From the NCBI RefSeq assembly GCF_900110245.1, contig NZ_FOCZ01000004.1:1-64000 (forward strand): a DNA stretch of 64,000 nt, read 5' to 3'. This DNA is from Niastella yeongjuensis. Its GTDB lineage: Bacteria > Bacteroidota > Bacteroidia > Chitinophagales > Chitinophagaceae. A program made the position numbers and the translations under genes. The number at the start of each line of letters is the position of its first letter. Positions within the stretch are counted from its first letter, which is position 1. The notes below the pieces were generated by a model. The model did no database searches. It had not been told where the DNA came from and saw only the letters and a list, made by a program, of their open reading frames with translations. Below, in pieces: positions 28,995 through 37,909 of the stretch.

Positions 28995-30992
28995 CTACTG
29001 ATAACCCGGATTTTGATAAGCAGCTTTTTCATCGGCTGTCATTTCCATACCATCTATTTGTGCCTGCGGTATCGGCCGCAGATAATACTTAGGCTCAATG
29101 GTACGGGTTACGGTTTGTGCAGTGTGGTTGCTATAAGCAGTACCTGCAATTTCATAAGTGCCGCCAATGTCCTTCCATGTTTGGGTACGCACCAGGTCGA
29201 ACCAGCGTAATCCTTCGCCGAAATATTCACGTGAACGTTCTTCCAGGATATAATTAATATCTATGTTAGCAGGAGTAGCAGTAGTCATTGCTACACTGTT
29301 ATCGGCAAGGAATGCAACGTTGTCCCTGTTGCTGAATTTCCATTTACCTGCTCTTGCACGAATTACATTGATCAGTTCGCGGGCAGTTTTACCAGCTGCC
29401 GGCGTAGCACCTTTTACGGCAGCTTCAGCAGCTATAAAATAGAACTCGGAAAACTTAGCGATCTTGAACGGACGGGTACTGGTTGCATTAGGCTGGCCAA
29501 GACCACCGGCATTGTCAGTTCTGTAAACCCCCAGTTTCCATAAACCAGGATAAACGATCCGGCTGATGGCCCGGGGTGAGATCACAAAATCTGCCCGGTT
29601 CGGCAATACGCCTGCACCTACAGCATTAGAGCTTCTACCATCGAACGATGCACCTTTGCTTGCTGAATTAGCCGGCGGATACGTAATATTGGACGCCAGC
29701 GTCTCATCATCCAGGAAGGTAAGAACGGGTTGTCCCGGTGTAACGGCCATCTCATTGGCATTGTACAGGGTCGCATTGGCGATGCCACCTTTAGGCCAGT
29801 TGCCTCTGTACACGGCAGCAAAGGCACCATCGTAACGGGCATCCAGGGTTTTGTCGGCAAACGTTTTGGTAATAGCGCCAACAGTCGGGGCCATCCGAAT
29901 ATACGGGCGGCCTAAAGGCTGGGCGGCTTCACGTTGTACGGAACTTATTGCTGCACCGTTACCGTTTGCATCACCAGAGCTTCTTATAACGGTATAGTTG
30001 AAAGTCACCATCCAAACGGCTGCGTTTTTTCCATTGCCCGATTCTGTATCGAAGCAACTCAAACAGGAGCCGTTATAAAATTCATTTTCCTGTGTATGGT
30101 CGGCATACAGCAACATTTCTTTATTGCGGTCATTGCCCCCTACGTGCAGGTCATAAAACGTACTCTCAAGCCCATAGGTACCGGGACTGTTAATCCCTTG
30201 CACCGCTATATCATAGGCTTTCTGAAAATAATATTGTGCATCGTGGCTGTCCGGATCGGTTCTGTTTGCTGCCGGATACGTTGGAATGTTGTTGGGGTTT
30301 TGTAGCCACCAGGCATAGGTTAAATACGCTTTTGACAGGTACAACCGGGCCACTGTTTTGGTCACGCCACCGGTCACTCTTGGCGCATCGGGCAAATCAT
30401 TGATGGCCTGCAACAGGTCGGGGAAGATCGCTTTGGTATATACTTCAGGAACCGTGTTGCGCACAGATTTGCGATATGGGGTTGAATTGAATTTCAACTC
30501 ACCGGCACCCAGATCAAGCGGCACACCGCCAAATGTTTGCACCAGGTAAAAATAGTCGAAAGCCCGGAAGAACCTGGCCTCTGCGATCACCGCAGGCGTT
30601 ATGGTACTTACAAAACCTGCATTTTCGATAATACCACTGGCGGTATTGATGTTGGAGAATGCTGGTCCCCATAATACATCCGACCGGCTGCTGGTTGGCG
30701 TTAAACTACCTACCCCGCTCAGGTCAACGTCTTTAAAGTTCTGGTCAGCACTCTGGGCATAGGTATATTCGTCGGTACCGGTTTCCAATGAATTATAAAA
30801 ATAGGGTTGTCCGAATATATAACGCAGGTGGGCATATTGGGAGGTAATACCGCCCAGGATACCTTTTTCTGTTTTAAAGAAATCGGGGGTATAAAAACTA
30901 CGCGGCTCTTCCTCCAGCACTTTTTTACACCTCGAAAATAACAGCATGGCACATGCCGAAAGCGTAATTGATTTTATAAGCAGCTGTTTCAT
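28995..30992 (-). CDS. RagB/SusD family glycan-binding lipoprotein
   Basis: This 665-residue lipoprotein has a lipobox (MLLFSRCKK, Cys22) and the SusD TPR-like fold. Typical blocks are EEEPRSFYTPDFF, TEKGILGGITSQYAHLR, VIAEARFFRAFDYFYLVQTFGGVPL, a RLYLSKAYLTYAWW helix and the C-terminal INYILEERSREYFGEGLRWFDLVR. It sits on the outer membrane surface and caps its SusC partner for uptake of an oligosaccharide. The preceding gene, 12 bp away, is that partner. Length is slightly above the usual 500-600 residues. Substrate cannot be read from sequence; no glycosidase adjoins the pair. Confidence 0.95.
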   Translation of the reverse strand: MKQLLIKSITLSACAMLLFSRCKKVLEEEPRSFYTPDFFKTEKGILGGITSQYAHLRYIFGQPYFYNSLETGTDEYTYAQSADQNFKDVDLSGVGSLTPTSSRSDVLWGPAFSNINTASGIIENAGFVSTITPAVIAEARFFRAFDYFYLVQTFGGVPLDLGAGELKFNSTPYRKSVRNTVPEVYTKAIFPDLLQAINDLPDAPRVTGGVTKTVARLYLSKAYLTYAWWLQNPNNIPTYPAANRTDPDSHDAQYYFQKAYDIAVQGINSPGTYGLESTFYDLHVGGNDRNKEMLLYADHTQENEFYNGSCLSCFDTESGNGKNAAVWMVTFNYTVIRSSGDANGNGAAISSVQREAAQPLGRPYIRMAPTVGAITKTFADKTLDARYDGAFAAVYRGNWPKGGIANATLYNANEMAVTPGQPVLTFLDDETLASNITYPPANSASKGASFDGRSSNAVGAGVLPNRADFVISPRAISRIVYPGLWKLGVYRTDNAGGLGQPNATSTRPFKIAKFSEFYFIAAEAAVKGATPAAGKTARELINVIRARAGKWKFSNRDNVAFLADNSVAMTTATPANIDINYILEERSREYFGEGLRWFDLVRTQTWKDIGGTYEIAGTAYSNHTAQTVTRTIEPKYYLRPIPQAQIDGMEMTADEKAAYQNPGYQ

Positions 30993-31004
30993 ATTCTAAA
31001 TAAT

Positions 31005-34000
31005 TTAAAAGGTCAAATTAGCACCCAAAATATAGTTACGGGTAGATGGTGTATTGTAACCAACAGTAAGAATGCGTCTCAACAGGTTGTTATTGGAACT
31101 GATAGCACCGGCTGAAGACACATTCTCATTACCATACGAGTTGGTCTCCGGATCCAGACCCGATTCTTTATGGAATGCTGAGAACATGACAAATGGATTT
31201 TGTACGGTAGCGTACATCCGCAGTTTTATATTGGATCTTTTAAACAGGCTATGGTTGAAATCGTAGCCCAGGGTAATGGTGCGGATCTTCATAAACGAAC
31301 CATCGAAGTAACTGAGCGTAGTGCCATATTTTGGGTTATCACTGCTCACGATACCACCGGGTTTGGGATATTTTGCATTGGTGTTTTCGGGTGTCCAGTA
31401 ATCTACATCGATATTATTACGACGGCCGCTCAACAAATTCAAATAACCGCTGGCACCATGAATGGTGCTGTAGAGAATACCGCCATGACGGTAAAAACCT
31501 ACCACACTCAAATCAAAACCTTTATAGGCTAAACGGGTATTGAAACCGCCCTGCCAGTCAGGGTCTACGTCGATGATCTGTCTGTCGGCCGGACCAATAG
31601 CGCGTTCCGGTGTACCATCCGATTTATAACCACCGGTGTATTTTACTTTGATCATCCCGATGTTGCCACCAGGCTCCAATGTATTTAAATAAGCATCGTC
31701 TTTCTGCCACAGGCCTACGCGTTCGTAATCATAAATGGCATTGATGTTATGGCCTACAAACCACCAGTTTGCTTCGTCCCGGGTTTGTCCGGAAGCAAGA
31801 CCTGTCAGTTTGTTCTTGTTCATATAGAAATTAACCCCTGCATCCCAGGTAAAACCATTTACATTGTCGAGAATCGTTCCATTCAATCCCAATTCAAAAC
31901 CCTTGTTCTCCGTTGATCCAATGTTGGTGGTAAAACCGGTCACGCCTGATGTTGGCGGCAGGTCAAGACCAAGCAGGATGTCTTCTGTTTTGGTAATATA
32001 ATATTCAATGGTACCGGACAAGCGGTTTTTCAAGATGCTGAAATCAAGACCAATATTGGTTGTTTTGGAATACTCCCAGCCAAGGTTGGGATTAAGCAAT
32101 TGCGATAAATACAACCCGGTTGAATAGGAACTGCTTCCGAAATTGTAAGGTCTTGTATCCAGTTTACCCAGTGTGGCATAGGGCGCAATGGCCTGGTTGG
32201 AGGTTTGTCCAAAACCAGCCCGCAGTTTCAGGCTGTTGAAGAAATCGAGGTCCTGGATAAATGATTCGTTGACCAGGTTCCAACCCACAGACACGGCCGG
32301 ATAGGTATGCCATTTATGACCTGGCGCCAGCCTCGACGACGCATCGCTACGCACCGTAGCAGAGATCATGTACTTGTTATCGTAAGAATACATTACACGT
32401 CCCATGGCCGATTTAAGCCCCCATAACTGGTAGTCCTGGTTGGCAGGGTCTACGGTGATCAGTCCGGTTGACTGGCCAATGTTATAAAACTGAAAGTCAT
32501 CGGACAGGATATCGCGGCCTGCCATGTTAGAGCGGTTGTATTTACTTTGTTCTACAGAATACAGGGCCACTACATTGAAGGCATGTTTTCCAAAAGTGCG
32601 ATCATAGGTAAGCAGGTTTTCCAGCGTCCAGTGAAGCGTTTTTTTGTTATCAACAGATGCAGAAGAGGCCGTGTTTGGATTGAGCGCATCACCTACGCCT
32701 GCCCCGGTATAGGAACCACTATCCGCCTGTATATAATCAAGCCCCAGGTTCGCCCGGTACTTCAGGCCGGTAATACCCGGTATCCTTACTTCACCATACA
32801 GCGCATTGTAAGAAGCAAAACCACGTTTTTCAGACACCCACTGATCATTGTTACGCAGGTTCTCCACTACATCTTTCGTATAAACGTACTGGTTGTCGGC
32901 AATCATGCGGATGCCTCTTCTCAACGAGCCGTCTGCATTGTATGGAGAAGAAATAGGCGTCATGCTTAATGTATTATATAAGCCTACCTGTCCGCCTTCG
33001 GTTTGGTTGTAGTTGGTATTGGTAGTAAAGCCGAACCGGAAATTCTTTCCTACGCCCTGATCTATTGATCCGCGCAATGCATACCGCTTATATTGTTGCG
33101 TGGGTATTACACCCTGGTTATTATAATAACCACCGCCAAAATTGTAACTGCCGGTTTCTGTACCACCTGAAAGACTGATATTATGATCGGTTACAATACC
33201 GGTTTGATAGAACAGGTCCTGCCAGTCGGTATTTACGTCGTCAGCTTCATCCTGTCCGTTCTGGTACTGGCCAGCTGCTTTACGCAGGGCTACAAACTGT
33301 GGCCCGTTCATCATGGGGTATTTGGCAAATACTTTTTGTGCGCCCACATAACCGCTGTAGTTGATACGCGGTTTTCTGTTCTTGGCGCCTTTTTCAGTGG
33401 TAACCAGTATAACGCCATTGGCACCACGGGAACCGTAGATAGCGGTTGCCGAAGCATCTTTCAGCACATCGATGCTTTTGATATCATTGGGGTTGATGTC
33501 GGCCAGAGAACCGATAAAAGGAATTCCATCCAGTACGATCAATGGGTTGTTGTCGGCACTCAGTGACCTGGTACCACGAATACGGATCTGCATGGTGGAA
33601 CCGGGTCTGGTAGAAGTCTGAGCGATATCTACCCCGGGTAAACGACCTTGCAGGGCCTGTGAGATATTGGGTGATGGCACTTCCCGCATTTTTTCGCCGC
33701 CTATAGAGGCAACGGAGCCGGTAACGGCTTCTTTGCGTTGTGTACCATACCCTACCACTATTACTTCACCCAAATCGGTTGAAGCCGGTATCAGTTGTAT
33801 ATTTAAAATTTCGTTGCCATCGCCAACGGTAACTTCTTTTGTAACAAACGTAACGCTGGTAACAACCAGTATGGCTCCCTTTGAAGCCTGAATGGCAAAA
33901 CTGCCATCGGCGCCTGTATTGGTTCCGGCACCGCCACCTTTTACTGTTACAGAAGCGCCCGCCACCGGCTGGCCGCCGTGGTCGGTTATTTTACCCCTGA

Positions 34001-34130
34001 CAGTTGTAGTTTGAGCAAACGTTGGCGCACCTGCGAAACAACATAGCAAAACCAGCAACGTCATGGCAAGCACTTTTTCCCACAGCAGCCTTTGCGGACT
34101 GATCTTTTTGGGAAGGTCAATTTTATTCAT
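31005..34130 (-). CDS. SusC/RagA family TonB-dependent outer-membrane transporter
   Basis: This 1041-residue protein has an N-terminal carboxypeptidase-like domain (VRGKITDHGGQPVAGASVTV, residues about 45-125), then DLGEVIVVGYGTQRKEAVTG at the start of the plug (RLPGVDIAQTSTRPGSTMQI, NPLIVLDGIPFIG, ASATAIYGSRGANGVILVTT) and a 22-strand barrel to the end (YILGANLTF). It imports oligosaccharides with TonB energy. There is no STN domain, so signalling to a FecR-type anti-sigma is not expected, and regulation by the LacI-type gene is more likely. The ATG at 34130 was chosen; the upstream TTG at 34154 is weaker. Confidence 0.95.
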   Translation of the reverse strand: MNKIDLPKKISPQRLLWEKVLAMTLLVLLCCFAGAPTFAQTTTVRGKITDHGGQPVAGASVTVKGGGAGTNTGADGSFAIQASKGAILVVTSVTFVTKEVTVGDGNEILNIQLIPASTDLGEVIVVGYGTQRKEAVTGSVASIGGEKMREVPSPNISQALQGRLPGVDIAQTSTRPGSTMQIRIRGTRSLSADNNPLIVLDGIPFIGSLADINPNDIKSIDVLKDASATAIYGSRGANGVILVTTEKGAKNRKPRINYSGYVGAQKVFAKYPMMNGPQFVALRKAAGQYQNGQDEADDVNTDWQDLFYQTGIVTDHNISLSGGTETGSYNFGGGYYNNQGVIPTQQYKRYALRGSIDQGVGKNFRFGFTTNTNYNQTEGGQVGLYNTLSMTPISSPYNADGSLRRGIRMIADNQYVYTKDVVENLRNNDQWVSEKRGFASYNALYGEVRIPGITGLKYRANLGLDYIQADSGSYTGAGVGDALNPNTASSASVDNKKTLHWTLENLLTYDRTFGKHAFNVVALYSVEQSKYNRSNMAGRDILSDDFQFYNIGQSTGLITVDPANQDYQLWGLKSAMGRVMYSYDNKYMISATVRSDASSRLAPGHKWHTYPAVSVGWNLVNESFIQDLDFFNSLKLRAGFGQTSNQAIAPYATLGKLDTRPYNFGSSSYSTGLYLSQLLNPNLGWEYSKTTNIGLDFSILKNRLSGTIEYYITKTEDILLGLDLPPTSGVTGFTTNIGSTENKGFELGLNGTILDNVNGFTWDAGVNFYMNKNKLTGLASGQTRDEANWWFVGHNINAIYDYERVGLWQKDDAYLNTLEPGGNIGMIKVKYTGGYKSDGTPERAIGPADRQIIDVDPDWQGGFNTRLAYKGFDLSVVGFYRHGGILYSTIHGASGYLNLLSGRRNNIDVDYWTPENTNAKYPKPGGIVSSDNPKYGTTLSYFDGSFMKIRTITLGYDFNHSLFKRSNIKLRMYATVQNPFVMFSAFHKESGLDPETNSYGNENVSSAGAISSNNNLLRRILTVGYNTPSTRNYILGANLTF

Positions 34131-34609
34131 AGTAATCGTTTTGGTTATAGACAATTTTTAATTGTTGTTATAATGGCTGTAGCGCGGCAAATAGCATCCC
34201 GGCTGCTGTTTTAAACAGCAGTGCACCTGGTATGGCAACGGGCCATAGGTCATTGAAAACAGCAGACAGGAAGCAGGAAAGTTTTCAGCAAACTATCCCG
34301 GCACCTGACATACGAAGAAAATATTATAGATAAACTGGTTGTGAAGAAGGCAATTAGTGTGTAGCATATGGCAATTTTTAAGTCGGTTTCAAGCGTTAGG
34401 CAGGGCAATAGGGAGCGCCCGGCAAAACGAAAATAGGAAAAAAACCAAAGAAATGAAACCGATTACATTTTTTTAATCAAAAATTTCAACCTGCCTATCC
34501 TGATCCTGGCAGTTGGTTCAATCGGCAATCGTTCGCAATTTTCTATTTAACTGTATAGTAAGGTTAATATTGTCTTTTTTCATGACTATTTGTATTGACT
34601 GCAACTTTA

Positions 34610-34621
34610 GCAACCGATTGC
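34610..34621. promoter_or_regulatory. LacI-family operator-like palindrome
   Basis: The site is GCAACCGATTGC, an imperfect palindrome with the central CG of LacI-type operators. It lies about 480 bp upstream of the SusC start. The LacI-type regulator at 27801 is the only LacI gene in the window. Binding is inferred. Confidence 0.4.
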
Positions 34622-34641
34622 AAAAATATTGCATAAATGAA

Positions 34642-34732
34642 GGGCAGAGGGCAGAAGGCAGAGGGCAGAAGGCAGAGGGCAGAAAGAAAGGCAGTAGGCA
34701 ATAGGCTATAGGCTATAGGCTATAGGATATAG
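34642..34732 (+). repeat. GGGCAGA/AGGCAGA/GGCTATA heptamer array
   Basis: About six GGGCAGA or AGGCAGA units, a short AAGAAAGG break, GGCAGTA and GGCAATA, then three GGCTATA units and one GGATATA, all 7 bp. The purine-rich half is the reverse complement of 34988-35047. Confidence 0.85.
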
Positions 34733-34772
34733 CTTGACGCCTAACTAAAGGTGAAACCAAATACAGCAAAAC

Positions 34773-34809
34773 AAAACGCTGAATGCTCTTTAGAGAAATT
34801 CAGCGTTTT
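34773..34809. terminator. bidirectional hairpin
   Basis: AAAACGCTGAAT and ATTCAGCGTTTT form a 12-bp stem with a 13-nt loop. T-rich sequence follows on both strands. It sits between the two complementary heptamer arrays. Confidence 0.6.
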
Positions 34810-34920
34810 GCTTTTATTCAATTTTAAACCGTCAACCTGTTTTTGCCTTTAACTTTCAACCTTAAACTTTAAACTTTCAACTTAAAGCCCGTGTATTACC
34901 CGGAAGCTGTATTCCATTTC

Positions 34921-35050
34921 CTATTGCCTTTCATCTCTGCCCTCTGCTTTCTGCTCTTTTCCCATTACCTTTCATCTCTGCCTACTGCCTACTGCCCACT
35001 GCCCACTGCCTTTCTTTCTGCCTTCTGCCCTCTGCCTTCTGCCCTGCCCA
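34921..35050 (-). repeat. pyrimidine-rich heptamer array directly after the SRPBCC stop
   Basis: Units are variants of TGCCTAC, TGCCCAC and TGCCTTC with 7-bp periodicity. The array ends at the base before the SRPBCC stop codon. Confidence 0.85.
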
Positions 35051-35497
35051 TTACTTCGTTGGCTTTCTAAATACTCCTTGTCCGGTTGTGAGATAAGCCT
35101 GCAGGCTTGTTTTTATCCAGTGCGTCCAGCCCTGCTCACAATCCTTGTAACACTCTATATCGGGCGTAAGGCCTTCATGCGTGAATTGCAGCTCTGTATT
35201 ACCATTGTTTTCATGCAGGTCAAAGATCAGCCGGGTGTTGCTCCATTCTTTTTTGTTGGTAAACCAGGGCATAAAACAATCTGAAACAGACCAAACCACG
35301 CGTTTACCAGGTACCAGTTCTGTTACGGTACAGTCGAAGAAAGCATCATTACCCATTGTTATCTGAAAGGTGTCGTTTTGCTTTTCGGAATTACCGGTAA
35401 GGTTCACGCCCCACCACCCGGTTATATTGCTGATCTTTTTGATAGCTTCCGATGCGCTGATAGGTGCAGAAAAACTGCTGTTAAAATCGTTTGCCAT
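35051..35497 (-). CDS. SRPBCC (AHSA1/START-like) domain protein
   Basis: This 148-residue protein has a Bet v 1-like fold: N-terminal strand and helix (FSAPISASEAIKKISNITGWW), strands around FFDCTVTELVPGKRVVWSVS, NTRLIFDLHENNGNTELQFTHEGL, and the C-terminal GWTHWIKTSLQAYLTTG helix. The TELQFTHEGL...CEQGWTHWI pattern is the AHSA1 signature. Members bind hydrophobic ligands, and in Bacteroidota they often stand beside AraC regulators, as here (start 66 bp from the AraC gene stop). The repeat array abuts its stop codon. Confidence 0.85.
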   Translation of the reverse strand: MANDFNSSFSAPISASEAIKKISNITGWWGVNLTGNSEKQNDTFQITMGNDAFFDCTVTELVPGKRVVWSVSDCFMPWFTNKKEWSNTRLIFDLHENNGNTELQFTHEGLTPDIECYKDCEQGWTHWIKTSLQAYLTTGQGVFRKPTK

Positions 35498-35562
35498 TGT
35501 ATTTGCTTTTATAAGAGCAAAGCTAGGGCGGCGGTTAACGGAAGTATTGTACGAATCGGAAC

Positions 35563-36393
35563 TCAGCTCGTATAATGTTTGGTAGCGAGCTCATTGAGGC
35601 TGTTTTGGAGATCGGTTGGGGTGGAACCGGTGAATCGTTTAAAGGCCCGGAGGAAATGGGACTGGTCGTAGTAATATTCGTAGATGTATTCTTTTAAATG
35701 ATGCAGGTCGGCGCCGGTTGAATAAGCCTGGTAAAACTGTTTGAACCGGATGATTTCAGCCAGGTTCTTGGGGCCGGTTCCCAAATGTTCGGTAAACTTT
35801 TTATGTAACCAGCGTGAACTGTAGCCGGTTTCTTTTTCCAGCTGCGCCACGCTGATCAATCCTTTGGCTTCGAAAATACGATTGATACAAAAATCATAGA
35901 TCAGGTCGGACGTTGCGTTTTCCAGTCGTTTGATCAGGAAATCCTGCAACAATTGCAGTTTCAGCGTTACGGAGCCCGCCTCGCCCAGTTTCGTTTGTAG
36001 TTGTTCTATCTGACTGCCCATCAGATCGGCCATTCCTATAATCTGATTTTTGACTTCGCCATACGGTAACTGAAATAAACGATACGCGCCGAGGGGATTG
36101 AATTCAACCACGATGGTGTCTGTTTGCGTATCTTCTTTGGGGTCCAGCATAACAGCCGAATCAACAAGACCGGTAAAGGACAACTCATTTTCTTTTTGGA
36201 TGAAGGTCTTGTCTTCCACCCGGGCTACGAGGCCGTTCCGGCTGGTAAAGGCGAGTTTGAAATTGGCATTGGGAACAATCAGCTTTCTATCCAGCACGGG
36301 CAAACGTCCTGAGCTTTCAAACACCCACATTTTCGCCACATACGGGCTTAATAGCGGGTGTGGCGTAACCGGATTGAAGCTAAACGTTGTCAT
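35563..36393 (-). CDS. AraC-family transcriptional regulator
   Basis: This 276-residue protein has an N-terminal DUF6597-like sensor domain (FNPVTPHPLLSPYVAKMWVF, AFTSRNGLVARVED) and a C-terminal double HTH (GLISVAQLEKETGYSSRWLHKKFTEHLGTGPKNLAEIIRFKQF, then YYDQSHFLRAFKRFTGSTPT). It precedes the SRPBCC gene on the same strand and may control it. The ligand is unknown. Confidence 0.9.
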   Translation of the reverse strand: MTTFSFNPVTPHPLLSPYVAKMWVFESSGRLPVLDRKLIVPNANFKLAFTSRNGLVARVEDKTFIQKENELSFTGLVDSAVMLDPKEDTQTDTIVVEFNPLGAYRLFQLPYGEVKNQIIGMADLMGSQIEQLQTKLGEAGSVTLKLQLLQDFLIKRLENATSDLIYDFCINRIFEAKGLISVAQLEKETGYSSRWLHKKFTEHLGTGPKNLAEIIRFKQFYQAYSTGADLHHLKEYIYEYYYDQSHFLRAFKRFTGSTPTDLQNSLNELATKHYTS

Positions 36394-36410
36394 TTGTTTA
36401 AAGATACAAC

Positions 36411-36436
36411 AAAGGCCCGACTTACGTCAGGCCTTT
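36411..36436 (-). terminator. intrinsic terminator between UspA and AraC genes
   Basis: AAAGGCC and GGCCTTT form a 7-bp stem with a 12-nt loop, followed on the minus strand by a T-rich tail (GTTGTATC). Confidence 0.65.
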
Positions 36437-36461
36437 GAACCTATAAAAAAACAAACGCAAA

Positions 36462-37274
36462 TCAAGAAGGTAATGACAACAACGGTACGTTGTTGCCGGA
36501 AGCCATCATCCTGGTTTTGCTACGGTGTACCATAGAATCCCAGAAACCGTATTTATACGGCGACATAATGAGCAGATCGGCATTTGTTTCCTTTATCTCG
36601 TCCTGGATGGCATTGATGATCTGGCGCGATTGCACGTTCTTGTAGTAGTAATTGATGCCCGCCAGGTTTTTATCTATAGCTTCATGATCTGCTTCGGCCG
36701 CCTGTAATTCCTCGATCGTATCTTTCACATAAAACACTTCTACGGTGGCGCCAAAAGCAGCCGCTATTTCATGTACATTTTGCAGTACCTTGTTTTCCAC
36801 GCCTTTTTCCAGGTCGCACGCAAACAGGATCTTTTTAATGGGATGATATTTGGCGCTTACAGGTATAGCCAGCAACGGGAACTCCAGCTTGTGAATGGTG
36901 GAGGTAGTCGTATTACCCAGCAGGTCCTGTTCAACAGATTTGTTAGCCATACCCATAACCACCACTACCGGTTTGTACTGATTGATACAGGTTACCAGGC
37001 TGTCATAAAAATTACCCGAAGCCAAATATGGCTTCACGTTTACATTGAACTTTTTGCTCAGCGATTCTGCGGCTTTGTCGAGGTTCTTCCGGTATAATTC
37101 CAGCACGCTGTCGATATCATCACTGGAAGCCCTGGCATTTAAAAGATGGATGGAAATTTCGCTGTAGTTAAAGAGGATCAGTTCGTGGCCTTGTTCGGCT
37201 GCCACCGCTGCAGCATATTCAGCCGCATTTTCAGCTTCCGCTGAATAATCGGTGGCTATCAGGATTTTTTTCAT
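36462..37274 (-). CDS. tandem universal stress protein (UspA family)
   Basis: This 270-residue protein is two Usp domains fused: domain 1 about residues 1-145 (KKILIATDYSAEAENAAEYA, PVVVVMGMANKSVEQDLLGN) and domain 2 about 150-270 (PIKKILFACDLEKGV, ADLLIMSPYKYGFWDSMVHRSKTRMM). The G-x-x-S-x-x-T-like nucleotide loop is degraded, as in many Bacteroidota tandem Usps. I use the ATG at 37274, where the canonical MKKILIATD begins. An in-frame start 28 residues earlier adds low-quality sequence. It is a cytosolic stress-response protein. Confidence 0.9.
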   Translation of the reverse strand: MKKILIATDYSAEAENAAEYAAAVAAEQGHELILFNYSEISIHLLNARASSDDIDSVLELYRKNLDKAAESLSKKFNVNVKPYLASGNFYDSLVTCINQYKPVVVVMGMANKSVEQDLLGNTTTSTIHKLEFPLLAIPVSAKYHPIKKILFACDLEKGVENKVLQNVHEIAAAFGATVEVFYVKDTIEELQAAEADHEAIDKNLAGINYYYKNVQSRQIINAIQDEIKETNADLLIMSPYKYGFWDSMVHRSKTRMMASGNNVPLLSLPS

Positions 37275-37400
37275 AAAGAGATGAGGATTGTTCCTGATAA
37301 TAACAGGGCCTGACCGGAATTGTTTACCGGTTTCCATTTTTTTTTGTCGCAAATACAATTAAAAATAAAGAAGAGCCGAACGCAAAGTTTATTTTTTACT

Positions 37401-37440
37401 ATATAAAACAGGCCGCCCCCATGAATCGGGACAGCCTTTT
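37401..37440 (-). terminator. intrinsic terminator of the azoreductase operon
   Basis: On the minus strand, AGGCTGTCCC pairs with GGGGCGGCCT over ten base pairs (with two G-T pairs), followed by GTTTTATA. It lies 23 bp after the AhpD-like gene. Confidence 0.75.
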
Positions 37441-37462
37441 AAACAATAGAAACAGAAAAACG

Positions 37463-37897
37463 TTAAGCCGGCATTAATTGGGTGGTGATACCGATCCGGT
37501 TCCAGGCATTGATGGTAATGATGGAAAGAATAACCTGCGCCAGGTAGGTCTCCCCCAATAGTTTGGCGGCCTGCTCATAAGTAGCATCACTTACATGGTT
37601 AAGGCTTATTAAGGTAACCTCTTCCGTTAATGCCAGGATGGCCCTTTCTTCTGCTGTATAAAAAGGTGCATCGCGCCAGGCATTCAGCCCATAGATCCGT
37701 TGTTCGGTCTCCCCTGTTTTACGGGCTTCTTTGGTATGCATGTCAATACAAAATGCACAGCCGTTTATTTGTGAGGCCCTGATCTTGATCAAATCCTTGT
37801 GTACTTTGGTCAGTGGTGAACCCTCGATGAATTTTTCCAATCCGAGAATGGCTTTGTAGCCCGCTGGTTCTACCTGATCGATTTTAATTCTTGTCAT
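37463..37897 (-). CDS. carboxymuconolactone decarboxylase/AhpD-like protein
   Basis: This 144-residue protein carries the AhpD CxxC active site in CAFCIDMHTKEA (Cys near residues 53 and 56), with the preceding LIKIRASQINGC and downstream ERAILALTEEVT. It belongs to the alkylhydroperoxidase-core, CMD-like group; members reduce peroxides or act as thiol relays. It is the last gene of a three-gene operon with the EamA transporter (13 bp before it) and the azoreductase, which fits a role in oxidative or electrophile stress. Confidence 0.92.
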   Translation of the reverse strand: MTRIKIDQVEPAGYKAILGLEKFIEGSPLTKVHKDLIKIRASQINGCAFCIDMHTKEARKTGETEQRIYGLNAWRDAPFYTAEERAILALTEEVTLISLNHVSDATYEQAAKLLGETYLAQVILSIITINAWNRIGITTQLMPA

Positions 37898-37909
37898 ATC
37901 CTGTTGATT

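Larger units (their letters stand above)
34131..35050. other. 920-bp regulatory and repeat-rich intergenic region
   Basis: This region is upstream of the SusC gene and downstream of the SRPBCC gene. It holds a LacI-type operator-like site (34610-34621), the inverted repeat TCGGTTTCA/TGAAACCGA pair near 34383 and 34454, two heptamer-rich arrays (34642-34732 and 34921-35050) that are reverse complements of each other, and a hairpin (34773-34809). No gene was found. Confidence 0.6.
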
